From assembly GCF_039542035.1 (NCBI RefSeq), contig NZ_BAABHJ010000027.1, positions 310,001 through 374,000 of the forward strand: a stretch of DNA of 64,000 nt, written 5' to 3'. Below the pieces are notes generated by a model. That model was given only the letters and a program-made list of their open reading frames with translations, made no database searches and had not been told where the DNA came from. This document shows, piece after piece, positions 41,337 through 49,335 of this stretch. Position 1 is the first letter of the stretch, and each line of letters starts with the position of its first letter. Source of the DNA: Actinoallomurus liliacearum. GTDB lineage: Bacteria > Actinomycetota > Actinomycetes > Streptosporangiales > Streptosporangiaceae. Position numbers and translations under genes: made by a program.

Positions 41337-42944
41337 TCAGAGGCGCTTGGCCTGCAGCAGGTTGACGCCGGGGTACGCCTGCGGGCGGACGCCGGTGAGC
41401 TTCTTGGGGTTCCACGCGGTCATCAGCTCGGTGTGCAGGACCGGATAGAGCACGGCCTGCTCGGCGATGACGTCGAGGTACTGGTGCAGCAGCTCGAGCT
41501 TCTTGGCGGAGTCCGACTCCCGGGTCGCGCGGTCCATGAGCGCGAACAGCGCCTTGGCGTCCGAGCTCTTGTCCCACTTGGTGTACTTCATCCAGGTGCC
41601 GCCGGACGTGTAGTTGTAACGCAGGATCAGGTCGGCGTCGAGGCCGAACTGGTTGGGGTTCGAGGCGGCCGCGACGACCTGGTAGTTCTGCGACTGGTCC
41701 ATCTTCGTGAACAGCGCGCTGGTGTCCTGCGGCTCGAGCGAGGTCTTGACGCCGATGGCGTTCCAGGAGTTGGCGATCGTCGGCAGGCAGTCGGCGATCC
41801 AGCTCACGTTGACCGCCATCAGGTTGACCGACAGGTTCTTCACGCCCGCGGCGGACAGCAGCGACTTGGCCTTGTCCGGGTTGTAGTCGTAGACCGTCTT
41901 GGCCGGGGCGTACGCCGGGTTCTCCTTGTTGAGGAAGCTGCTGGCCGGCGTGCCGTGGCCCTTGAGCGCCACGTCGATCATCTTCTTCGTGTCGATGGCG
42001 TAGAGCAGCGCCTGGCGCACCCGCACGTCGTCGAACGGCTTCTGGCCGGTGTTGAACATCAGGAACATGTGGTTCATGCCCTTGCCGCCCTCGACGGTCA
42101 GCCCCTGCTTGCGGAGCTGGTCGATGTTGGCGTACGGCACGTTGTCGGCGATCTGCGCCTCCGCGCTGCCACCGGAGATCTTCGCGACCCGGGCCGAGGC
42201 GTCCACGATCGACAGCCAGTTCATCTTCTTGATCGCCGGCTTGCGGGGGCCGTTGTAGTCGGCGAACGCCTCGAACATGGTGTTGGACTTCGGGTTGTGC
42301 GCGGTCATCTTGTACGGGCCCGAGCCGATCGCCTTGCCGTTCTTGGCGGCGTCCCAGGCGCCCGGCTGACCGAAGACGTGCTTCGGCATGATCTTGGCGA
42401 TGGTCAGCCGCTGCAGCGCGTCCGGGAAGGGGAACTTGAAGACGAGCTCGACCGTGGTCTCGTCGACCTTGCGGACCTCCTTCAGCCACGTGGTGAAGAA
42501 GGAGGACACCAGGGTGGAGGGGTCCTGCACGCGGTCGAACGTGAACAGCACGTCGTCCACGGTGACCGGCTGCCCGTCGTGCCACTTGGCGCCCTGCCGC
42601 AGCGTGAACTTCCACGAGGTCGCCGAGGTGTCCGCGGGCAGTGCCGTGGCCAGCGCCGGGTACGGCGCGCGGGTGATCGGGTCGGTGTCGACCAGCCCCT
42701 CGTAGATGTGGTTGTTGCCGGCCATGGCGAACGCCGACGCGGTCATGGTCGGGTCCCAGGTCTGGTCGTTGCCGTAGCCGATGACCACGGTGGCGAGGTC
42801 CTTGTTGCCACCGGAGCCGGACGAGCCGGTCGAGGCGGGGCCACCGCACGCGGAGACCGTGGTGGAGAGGGCGGCCGCAGCGCTCATTATCCCGCTGTAG
42901 CGCAGGAAGTCGCGGCGGTTGAAGGCGGATCGAGGAGCGCTCAC
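41337..42944 (-). CDS. Tat-exported solute-binding lipoprotein (family 5)
   Basis: A 535-residue extracytoplasmic receptor of SBP family 5. Twin-arginine signal FNRRDFLRYSGIM, then a lipobox ending VSACGG. The mature part has KFTLRQGAKWHDGQPVTVDD, the family-5 signature region. It captures substrate for the DppB/fused permease-ATPase system; sialic acid or a sialoglycan fragment is likely by context. GTG 42944 follows GGGAG. First gene of the minus-strand operon. Confidence 0.93.
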   Translation of the reverse strand: MSAPRSAFNRRDFLRYSGIMSAAAALSTTVSACGGPASTGSSGSGGNKDLATVVIGYGNDQTWDPTMTASAFAMAGNNHIYEGLVDTDPITRAPYPALATALPADTSATSWKFTLRQGAKWHDGQPVTVDDVLFTFDRVQDPSTLVSSFFTTWLKEVRKVDETTVELVFKFPFPDALQRLTIAKIMPKHVFGQPGAWDAAKNGKAIGSGPYKMTAHNPKSNTMFEAFADYNGPRKPAIKKMNWLSIVDASARVAKISGGSAEAQIADNVPYANIDQLRKQGLTVEGGKGMNHMFLMFNTGQKPFDDVRVRQALLYAIDTKKMIDVALKGHGTPASSFLNKENPAYAPAKTVYDYNPDKAKSLLSAAGVKNLSVNLMAVNVSWIADCLPTIANSWNAIGVKTSLEPQDTSALFTKMDQSQNYQVVAAASNPNQFGLDADLILRYNYTSGGTWMKYTKWDKSSDAKALFALMDRATRESDSAKKLELLHQYLDVIAEQAVLYPVLHTELMTAWNPKKLTGVRPQAYPGVNLLQAKRL

Positions 42945-42998
42945 GGTGTCTCCCGGTGGTGGGCTCGTCAGGTAGGCACGGAATTTCGGAGGCCAAAG

Positions 42999-43012
42999 GT
43001 GGGACGTCCCAC
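42999..43012. promoter_or_regulatory. FadR/GntR operator between the glycan operon and its regulator
   Basis: GTGGGACGTCCCAC is a perfect 14-base palindrome in the divergent gap, followed at once by another ACGTCCC (43011-43017), giving an extra half site. FadR-type GntR sites have this dyad size and GT..AC form. Confidence 0.7.
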
Positions 43013-43087
43013 GTCCCATCTCTGATAGCGTCGGAGACTAGAAGTCGGTTACGTTTCCCGTCAAGAGCAGATGACCAGGAGATGTCC

Positions 43088-43852
43088 GTGACATTGCACG
43101 ACGGCCGCCCCCTCGCCGGGCCCGGAGGGCCGACTCCTGCTCGAGGCCGCCGGCTGAGCCGGGCGTTCGAGGTGCAGGAGGCGGTCAAAGAGCTGATCGT
43201 CCGACGCGGGTTGACCGCCGGCGACCCGATGCCGACCGAGTCCGAGCTGATGCAGGAGCTGGACATCGGCCGCAACTCCGTCCGGGAGGCCCTGAAGGCC
43301 CTTCAGGCCGTCGGCATCGTCGACATCCGCCACGGCTTCGGCATGTTCGTCGGGCAAATGTCGCTCAACGGCCTGGTCGACGAGCTGGCCTTTCACAGCC
43401 GCATCGGGCCGCAGGACGAGCAGAGCCACCTCGCCCACCTGATCGAGATCCGCGAGGTCCTGGAGAACGGCCTGGCCGCGCGCCTGATCGACCGGCACGG
43501 CGGTGCGAACCTCGTGGACCTGCTGACCCCCGCCCGCGAGGTGCTCGACCAGATGGACGCCGAGGCGCTCGTCGGCGCGGTCTCACCGGAGACCGACCGG
43601 CTCTTCCACGAGCTGCTCTACCGGCCGTTGGGCAATCCGCTGGTCGGCCGGCTCCTCGGCGCCTTCTGGCAGGTCTTCCACCAGCTCAGCGACGAGCTGG
43701 GCGCCCCCGACGAGACCCCGGCCTACGTCGCCCGCAAGCACCGCGACATCTACACCGCCGTGGTCGCCCAGGACCGGGACGCCGTCGAGGCGGCAATGGT
43801 CGCGCACTTCGCGGGAATCCGCACCCGGCTCGCCCGCCTGCGCAGCGACTGA
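43088..43852 (+). CDS. FadR-subfamily GntR regulator (NanR-like role)
   Basis: A 254-residue GntR protein. Winged helix (GDPMPTESELMQELDIGRNS; VREALKALQAVGIVDIRHG) and an all-helical FCD effector domain with metal-ligand histidines (HSRIGPQDEQSHLAHLIEIR; HRDIYTAVVAQD). The GTG start 43088 with AGGAG at 7 bases is preferred to ATG 43082. Divergent from the glycan operon with a shared palindrome, so it is probably its repressor, with a sialic-acid-type effector by analogy. Confidence 0.9.
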   Translation: MTLHDGRPLAGPGGPTPARGRRLSRAFEVQEAVKELIVRRGLTAGDPMPTESELMQELDIGRNSVREALKALQAVGIVDIRHGFGMFVGQMSLNGLVDELAFHSRIGPQDEQSHLAHLIEIREVLENGLAARLIDRHGGANLVDLLTPAREVLDQMDAEALVGAVSPETDRLFHELLYRPLGNPLVGRLLGAFWQVFHQLSDELGAPDETPAYVARKHRDIYTAVVAQDRDAVEAAMVAHFAGIRTRLARLRSD

Positions 43853-43867
43853 AGGAGAGGCGCGGCC

Positions 43868-44080
43868 TCAGGTGATCGTGAGGTGCGGGCTGGTCCAGTA
43901 GACGGCGTCCAGGTACGAGGAGGGCACTGCACCGCACACGGGGCTGGTGAGGCTGAGCGGGGCATGCGAGAACGTGACCTGGCCGGTGGAGTTGCTGTAG
44001 CTGCCGGTGATCGTCATGTTGAGGGCGGTCAGCACACAGTCCTTGAGCAGGCGGGGAGCCGGTTGACCGTCCCCGGACGT
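43868..44080 (-). pseudogene. Possible remnant of a secreted protein
   Basis: The last 60-70 residues of an open frame read like a genuine exported beta-rich domain (LKDCVLTALNMTITGSYSN; HAPLSLTSPVCGAV, two Cys). Upstream the frame becomes Arg/Pro/His-rich without a signal peptide, Shine-Dalgarno or likely start. It may be the decayed 3' end of a gene. It could also be a chance frame. Confidence 0.3.
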
Positions 44081-44487
44081 CGCCGGCGCCGGCTTCCTTT
44101 CACGAGTGGTCAGAGACACGGGCGCGGAGCCGGCGCCCTGGGCACCATGATGCGGCGGGGGACATGGACGCCGATCCGGGAGAAGCCACAGAAAACAACG
44201 AGAAGTGTTGTGACGGTGTCCAAATGCCCTCGTCCCAAGCGCCTGCGGACGACCCGCCAGAGCCGGCTCCCTCACGACGGCGGCATCCGCTGCCATCCGC
44301 CATCACCTTCAGCGGGTTACGTGTGCCGGCAATGCCACCGGGGTCGGGAAGCGGGTGGCTGGTCGCACGGATCCGAGGTGAGGGTTCAGTAGCCGCGTGC
44401 CAAGCAGGTGACTTTTCGTGTTCATCGAGTGCCTCAGCGTGGGCAGACCTCCGCTTGCAACACCGTATCGAGCAAGAGAGGGACCAT

Positions 44488-44892
44488 ATGAAGCTCCTCG
44501 TCCGGACCGGGCTCACCGTGGCGGCAGCGGTCACAGTCGCCGCCGTCGCATCCGCCTCCGCATCCGCCGCCGTCGGGACCGAGAACGCCCACGTGGCGGC
44601 CGGTACGCACACGGTCGCGGCGAACCCGAAGACGATCAAGCCGGCCGCGTACAACCAGGCGCGGAGCATCCTGGCCAACGCCGGAAGCCAGACGGCGGCC
44701 AAGTCGCACATCATCCATGGGAAGGACGAGGTTCCCGTCGGGTACGGAACCAGCCTCCTGGCCGCGGCGCGCGACGAATTCCGGCAGACCGACGCGGGCC
44801 TTCCCGCGAAGGACAAGCGGGCCGACATGTCGATTCCGCACTACAACGCGATCCACTCCGCCGCGAACACGATGGGCATCGACCGGTGGTGA
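44488..44892 (+). CDS. Small secreted protein, function unknown
   Basis: A 134-residue protein with a clear Sec signal peptide (TGLTVAAAVTVAAVASASASA). The mature part (about 105 residues) is polar, with QARSILANAGSQTAAKSHII and an end motif IPHYNAIHSAANTMGIDRW; no cysteines. I do not recognise a family. ATG 44488 follows GAGAGGG. Ends before a perfect 15-base hairpin that may close both this gene and the convergent tRNA. Confidence 0.75.
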   Translation: MKLLVRTGLTVAAAVTVAAVASASASAAVGTENAHVAAGTHTVAANPKTIKPAAYNQARSILANAGSQTAAKSHIIHGKDEVPVGYGTSLLAAARDEFRQTDAGLPAKDKRADMSIPHYNAIHSAANTMGIDRW

Positions 44893-44979
44893 CGCGGTAA
44901 GCGCCGACCCGGTCGGCCTTCACTGGAAGTCGGTGGCCGATCGGCCTCGTCGGCCGGCGAGTGAACCCGGCATGACAGC

Positions 44980-45014
44980 GAATGGCCCCGAATCAAAGTG
45001 ATTCGGGGCCATTC
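44980..45014. terminator. Long perfect hairpin between the secreted-protein gene and tRNA-Pro
   Basis: Fifteen-base arms GAATGGCCCCGAATC and GATTCGGGGCCATTC with a 5-base loop AAAGT. It lies 21 bases after the tRNA 3' end and likely ends transcription from both sides. No T-run. Confidence 0.75.
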
Positions 45015-45034
45015 CGATGTCTCGCGACATCACC

Positions 45035-45111
45035 TGGTCGGGACGGCGGGATTTGAACCCACGATCTTCTGACCCCCAGTCAGACGCCTTACCAAGCTAG
45101 GCCACGTCCCG
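45035..45111 (-). tRNA. tRNA-Pro (anticodon GGG)
   Basis: The minus strand folds as a cloverleaf. Acceptor CGGGACG pairs with CGTCCCG. The anticodon arm is TCTGA-CTGGGGG-TCAGA with GGG at positions 34-36, decoding CCC/CCU proline codons. The T arm contains GTTTGAATC. CCA is encoded (45037-45035). The gene sits between the small secreted protein and the inositol operon; no duplicated 3' end that would mark an integration site was seen in the window. Confidence 0.95.
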
Positions 45112-45189
45112 GTGCCCGCCGCGAGCGAGCGGAACAACTCTAGCGCAGACGGCGACCGCTTCGCGCATCACGCGCCCGCGGATGGGCGA

Positions 45190-46350
45190 TCACGGCTCGA
45201 TCCAGGCGGACGCCGCCGCGGACCGCGCCATCGCGTCCAGGACCTCGGCGCTCCGTACGGCGTCCTCCAGGGTCGGCCCGTGCGGAACTGCCTCGTCGAT
45301 GCTCCGCAGGAACGCGGCGGCCTCGATGACCTTGGTGTCGTCGTAGCTCATCACGATGCCCGCCCCGGGCTGGAACCGCGCGTACTCGCCGTCCCCGGGG
45401 CCCGCGGACACGGTCGCCGCGGGCTGGTTCTGATAGTCCCCGCCCGCCGCGACCGTCAGTTCGCCGGCGCGCCGGAAGTCCCAGCCGACCAGCCCCTCGC
45501 TCCCCTGCACGACGAAGCCGTAGGTGTTCTGCGCCCCCACCTCGGTGCGCCCCGCCTCGAAGGTGACCCGGACCCCACCGCTCGTCCGCAGCAGGGCGCA
45601 GACGTAGTCCTCGTTCTCCACCGCGCCGGTCGGCTGGTCGGGGGTGTCCACGACCGCGTAGTGGCTGCCGCCGGGCGCCGCGAGGGGGCGCCGGGGCAGG
45701 AAGACGGCGGTGTCGGCGACGAGCCGTTCGACGTCGCCGAGGAGGAACCGTACGAGGTCGACGCCGTGGGAGCCGAGGTCCCCGAGCGCGCCCGAGCCAC
45801 CCTGCGCCCGCAGGAACCGCCAGGTGAGCGCGCCGGCGGGGTGCGCGGCGTAGTCGGTGAGGAAGGTGACGCGAGCGTGGGTCGGCGTTCCGATGGCGCC
45901 GTCGGCGATCAGGCGCCGGGCGCGGGCGACGGCGGGCAGGTTCCGGTAGTTGAACCCGACGGTCGCCTGGACGCCCGCCCGGGCCACGGCCTCGGCCGCC
46001 GCGCGGGCGTCCTCGACGGTCAGGCCGACCGGTTTCTCGATCCACAGGTGCTTGCCCGCCTGGGCCGCCGCCACCGCGATGTCCCGGTGGTACGCGTTCG
46101 GCGCGGTGACACTGACCGCCTCGATCTCGGGGTCCTTCAGCAGGGCCGCCCAGTCCGCGTGCACGCGGTCCGGGGCGTACCGGGCGGCGAAGTCCTCGGC
46201 CTGGGCCGGGACGGTGTCGGCCACGGCGACCAGGCGCGCCCGGATCCCCAGGTCCGGATAGTGGTGCGGCAGCCGGGCGTACGCGCGGGCGTGCACGTGC
46301 CCCATCCACCCGGCGCCGATGACCCCGACGCCCAGTACCCGTTCCCGCAA
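45190..46350 (-). CDS. Gfo/Idh/MocA-family oxidoreductase (inositol cluster)
   Basis: A 386-residue NAD(P)-dependent sugar or cyclitol dehydrogenase. Rossmann motif VGVIGAGWMGHVHARAYA; catalytic EKPVGLTVEDA with the conserved Lys; and a C-terminal GLGDLGSHG-like GALGDLGSHGVDLV with His. Family members such as IolG, IolW and IolX oxidise inositol isomers; the operon supports that. Substrate isomer is unknown. Last gene of the minus-strand iol operon, 12 bases after the ABC ATPase gene. Confidence 0.9.
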   Translation of the reverse strand: MRERVLGVGVIGAGWMGHVHARAYARLPHHYPDLGIRARLVAVADTVPAQAEDFAARYAPDRVHADWAALLKDPEIEAVSVTAPNAYHRDIAVAAAQAGKHLWIEKPVGLTVEDARAAAEAVARAGVQATVGFNYRNLPAVARARRLIADGAIGTPTHARVTFLTDYAAHPAGALTWRFLRAQGGSGALGDLGSHGVDLVRFLLGDVERLVADTAVFLPRRPLAAPGGSHYAVVDTPDQPTGAVENEDYVCALLRTSGGVRVTFEAGRTEVGAQNTYGFVVQGSEGLVGWDFRRAGELTVAAGGDYQNQPAATVSAGPGDGEYARFQPGAGIVMSYDDTKVIEAAAFLRSIDEAVPHGPTLEDAVRSAEVLDAMARSAAASAWIEP

Positions 46351-46362
46351 TGTTCCTCCGGT

Positions 46363-47247
46363 TCAGGAGCCCGGCGGCTCGGGCGGCGCGGCCCGGCCCG
46401 ACAGCTCGGCGACCTCCTGCTCGAGCTCCTCGGCGACGCGGCCGAGGTCGGCGTCGGCCGCTCCTTCGAGCTCGTGGCTGAGCTGTTCGAGTTCCTCGCC
46501 GCCGGCCATCAGGGTCGTCAGGCGTTCGCGGGTGATCTCGTCCTTGGCGTACGTGCCGAGCGGGCGCCCCCGGTTCAGCAGCAGGAACCGGTCGCCGACC
46601 GGGTACGCGTGGTGCGGGTTGTGGGTGATGAACACGACGCCGAGCCCCCGCGCCTTGGCCCGCATGATGTAGCGGAGCACGACGCCGGCCTGCTTGACGC
46701 CGAGCGCGGCGGTGGGCTCGTCGAGGATGAGCACCTTCGCGCCGAAATAGACGGCGCGGGCGATGGCGACGCACTGGCGTTCGCCGCCCGACAGGGTGCC
46801 GATCGGCTGGTCGACGTCGCGCAGGTCGATGCCCATGTTGTGCAGCTCGGTGCGCGTGGTGTCGCGCATGAACCGGATGTCGAGCCGGCTGAGCGGTCCG
46901 GCGCCCTTGCGGACCTCCGAGCCGAGGAAGAAGTTGCGCCAGACCGGCATCAGCGGGACAACGGCGAGGTCCTGGTACACGGTCGCGATGCCGCGTTCGA
47001 GGGCCTCGCGCGGGGACGCGAGGCGTACGGGCTCGCCCTCGACCTCGTAGGTGCCGGCGTCGGCCTGGTGCATCCCAGAGATGATCTTGATGAGGGTGGA
47101 CTTGCCGGCGCCGTTGTCGCCCAGCACGCAGGTCACCTCGCCCGCGTCGACCTCCAGCGACACGCCGGTCAACGCGATGATCGTGCCGTACCGCTTCTCG
47201 CAGTCGGTGAGCCGCACCAGCGGCGTCCGCGTGGCCGTTTCACTCAT
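46363..47247 (-). CDS. Sugar/inositol ABC transporter ATP-binding protein (single NBD)
   Basis: A 294-residue ATPase. Walker A GDNGAGKST, signature LSGGERQCVAIARAV, Walker B LILDEPTAAL. Unlike the RbsA-type ATPase at 148-1659, only one nucleotide domain is present, so a homodimer must form. The C-terminal 45 residues are Glu-rich (EELEQLSHELEG). ATG 47247 overlaps the permease stop (ATGA). Works with the adjacent permease and lipoprotein, probably on myo-inositol. Confidence 0.9.
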   Translation of the reverse strand: MSETATRTPLVRLTDCEKRYGTIIALTGVSLEVDAGEVTCVLGDNGAGKSTLIKIISGMHQADAGTYEVEGEPVRLASPREALERGIATVYQDLAVVPLMPVWRNFFLGSEVRKGAGPLSRLDIRFMRDTTRTELHNMGIDLRDVDQPIGTLSGGERQCVAIARAVYFGAKVLILDEPTAALGVKQAGVVLRYIMRAKARGLGVVFITHNPHHAYPVGDRFLLLNRGRPLGTYAKDEITRERLTTLMAGGEELEQLSHELEGAADADLGRVAEELEQEVAELSGRAAPPEPPGS

Positions 47248-48299
47248 CGTGATGCCTCCGTTCGCCGGCGGACCCAGAGGTTGAGGAGGGTGGCGCCGAG
47301 CAGCATCGCGCCGAGGAAGAACTTGAACCAGTCGGCGTTCCAGCCCGCGTACACGATGCCCTGGGTGGTCATCCCGAAGATGAACGCGCCGGTGGCGGTG
47401 CCGATGGCCGAGCCGTACCCGCCGGTGAGCAGGCACCCGCCGATGACCGCCGCGATGATGTACAGGAACTCGTTGCCGACGCCCTCGCCGGACTGCACGG
47501 TGGTGAACGAGAACAGCAGGTTCATGCCGGTGAACCAGGCCAGGAACCCGACGGCCATGAACAGGCCGATCTTCACGCGCCGGACCGGGACGCCGACCGC
47601 CCGCGCGCTGGACTCCGCTCCCCCGACCGCGAAGATCCAGTTGCCGACGCGCGTCCGCAGCAGCACCCAGGTGGCGAGCGCGGTGAACAGCAGCCACCAC
47701 ACCACGCTGATCCGCAAGGACAGGCCGCCGATCCGCCACTCGGCGGCGAAGACCTTCTGCGCCGCCCCGAAGCCGTCCATATCCGAGATGTCCGGGCTGG
47801 CGACGTTGCCGGTGATCACCTTGGTGATGGCCAGGTTCAGGCCCTGCAGCATGAGGAACGTCGCCAGCGTCACGAGGAAGCTCGGGATCCCGGTCTTCAT
47901 GACGAGGTAGCCGTTCAGCGCGCCGACGCCCAGCGCCAGCAGCAGCCCCACCGCGATCCCGGCCCACAGGTTCAGCGTCAGCTGGAAGCTCAGCATCGAG
48001 GCGACCAGCGCCGAGCTCGTCACGGCCACGCCCGCCGACAGGTCGAACTCGCCGCCGATCATCAGCAGCGCCACCGCGACCGCCGGGATGCCGATCGTCG
48101 AGCTGGCGTACAGGATCGTCGCCAGCGCGTCGAGCCCGCGGAACGGCGGGGCCACGGCGAAGAAGAACACGTAGATGACGACCGCGCCGGCCAGCGAGCC
48201 GGCCTCGGGCCGCGCCAGCAGCCGGGCGAGCGGCGACCGCCGGGTGAGCCGCTCGTCCGGCGCGGACGGCGGGGCGGCGGCGTCCACTGCCTGACTCAT
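47244..48299 (-). CDS. Sugar/inositol ABC transporter permease
   Basis: A 351-residue RbsC/IatP-like membrane channel with about nine helices (GAVVIYVFFFAVAPPF; NLWAGIAVGLLLALGVGALN; FLVTLATFLMLQGLNLAI). Polar N-terminal 30 residues face the cytoplasm. The sequence near IPAVAVALLMIGGEFDLSAG is characteristic of the family. Coupled with the ATPase gene; 28 bases after the lipoprotein gene. Confidence 0.92.
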   Translation of the reverse strand: MSQAVDAAAPPSAPDERLTRRSPLARLLARPEAGSLAGAVVIYVFFFAVAPPFRGLDALATILYASSTIGIPAVAVALLMIGGEFDLSAGVAVTSSALVASMLSFQLTLNLWAGIAVGLLLALGVGALNGYLVMKTGIPSFLVTLATFLMLQGLNLAITKVITGNVASPDISDMDGFGAAQKVFAAEWRIGGLSLRISVVWWLLFTALATWVLLRTRVGNWIFAVGGAESSARAVGVPVRRVKIGLFMAVGFLAWFTGMNLLFSFTTVQSGEGVGNEFLYIIAAVIGGCLLTGGYGSAIGTATGAFIFGMTTQGIVYAGWNADWFKFFLGAMLLGATLLNLWVRRRTEASR

Positions 48300-48327
48300 C
48301 GGAACCTCCCAGGCTCGGTCGCCATCG

Positions 48328-49320
48328 CTAGCGGGTGCCGCGCGAGGCGTACTGGGCGACCGCGGCGACGTTGTTCTTGTCGACGAAGTACGGGCCGGTC
48401 GGCGTCGCCTGGCCGCCGCCGAGGACGTTGCCGTTGGTCTTGTAGAGCCACAGCGAGTCGACCGCGAGGTAGCCCTGCAGGTACGGCTGCTGGTCGACGG
48501 CCCACTCGACGGTGCCGTCCTGGACGGCCTTGACCATGGCCGGGTTCATGTCGAACGCCGCGACCTTGGCCGGGCTGCCCGCGTCCTTGACCGACTGCAG
48601 CGCCGTGAGGGCGAACGGCGCGCCCAGCGCGACGACCCGGTCGATGCTCTTGTCCTGCTTGAGCTTGGCGGCGATGGTCGACCGCACGGACGGCATGTTC
48701 GTCCCCTGGACGTAGACCTTGTCGGTCTTGCCGGAGAACGTCTTGGCCAGGCCGCCGCAGCGTGCCTCGAGCGAGACCGAGCCCTGCTCGTGCAGGACGC
48801 ACAGGACGTGCTTGGCCCCCTCGGTGCTCAGCCGCTTGCCCGCGCTCTCCCCCGCGAGGCTCTCGTCGGAGCCGAAGAACTCCAGCGCGCCGACCTTCTG
48901 CCAGTCGTCCATGCCGGCGTTCAGCACGACGACCGGGATCCCGCCGCCGGAGGCCTTCTTGACGGTGCCGGCCATCGCGTCGGGGTGCGAGAGGGTCACC
49001 GCGATGCCGTCGACCTTGCTGTCGATGGCGTTCTGCACGAGCGTGGCCTGCTTGTCGCCGTCCGGGTCGTTGGAGTAGACGAGCTGCACGTTGTCCTTGG
49101 CGGCGGCGGCCTCGGCGCCCTTGCGGACGATGTCCCAGAACGTGTCGCCGGGCGGCTGGTGCGTGACCATGGCGATCTTCATCCGGGGGGTGTTCGCCTT
49201 CCCGGCGCCGGTGTCGTTCGCCGACTCCTGTGCCTTCTTGCCGCCGTGGCTGCTGCACGCGGTCAGGGCGAGGGCGAGGCCGGCCAGGAGGATGCCGGCC
49301 CGTCTACCTGTTTCGAACAT
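48328..49320 (-). CDS. Sugar/inositol ABC transporter binding lipoprotein
   Basis: A 330-residue periplasmic-binding-type (LacI-like fold) receptor. The lipobox LALTACSS gives a lipid anchor. The mature part has IAMVTHQPPGDTFWDIVRKG, SNDPDGDKQATLVQNAIDSK and a hinge region like ribose- and inositol-binding proteins. ATG 49320 is close behind iolD (15-base gap). Ligand is inferred to be myo-inositol or a relative from the operon. Confidence 0.92.
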   Translation of the reverse strand: MFETGRRAGILLAGLALALTACSSHGGKKAQESANDTGAGKANTPRMKIAMVTHQPPGDTFWDIVRKGAEAAAAKDNVQLVYSNDPDGDKQATLVQNAIDSKVDGIAVTLSHPDAMAGTVKKASGGGIPVVVLNAGMDDWQKVGALEFFGSDESLAGESAGKRLSTEGAKHVLCVLHEQGSVSLEARCGGLAKTFSGKTDKVYVQGTNMPSVRSTIAAKLKQDKSIDRVVALGAPFALTALQSVKDAGSPAKVAAFDMNPAMVKAVQDGTVEWAVDQQPYLQGYLAVDSLWLYKTNGNVLGGGQATPTGPYFVDKNNVAAVAQYASRGTR

Positions 49321-49335
49321 CGCGTCTCTCCGTCC

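Noticed and set aside
43868..44296. The full-length minus-strand frame as an intact gene.
   Set aside because: The N-terminal half is Arg/Pro/His-rich, without start signals or signal peptide; only the C-terminal part looks like protein, so it is listed as a possible remnant.
45035..45111. tRNA-Pro as an integration (att) site for a mobile element.
   Set aside because: No integrase, no direct repeat of the tRNA 3' end, and flanking operons look chromosomal.
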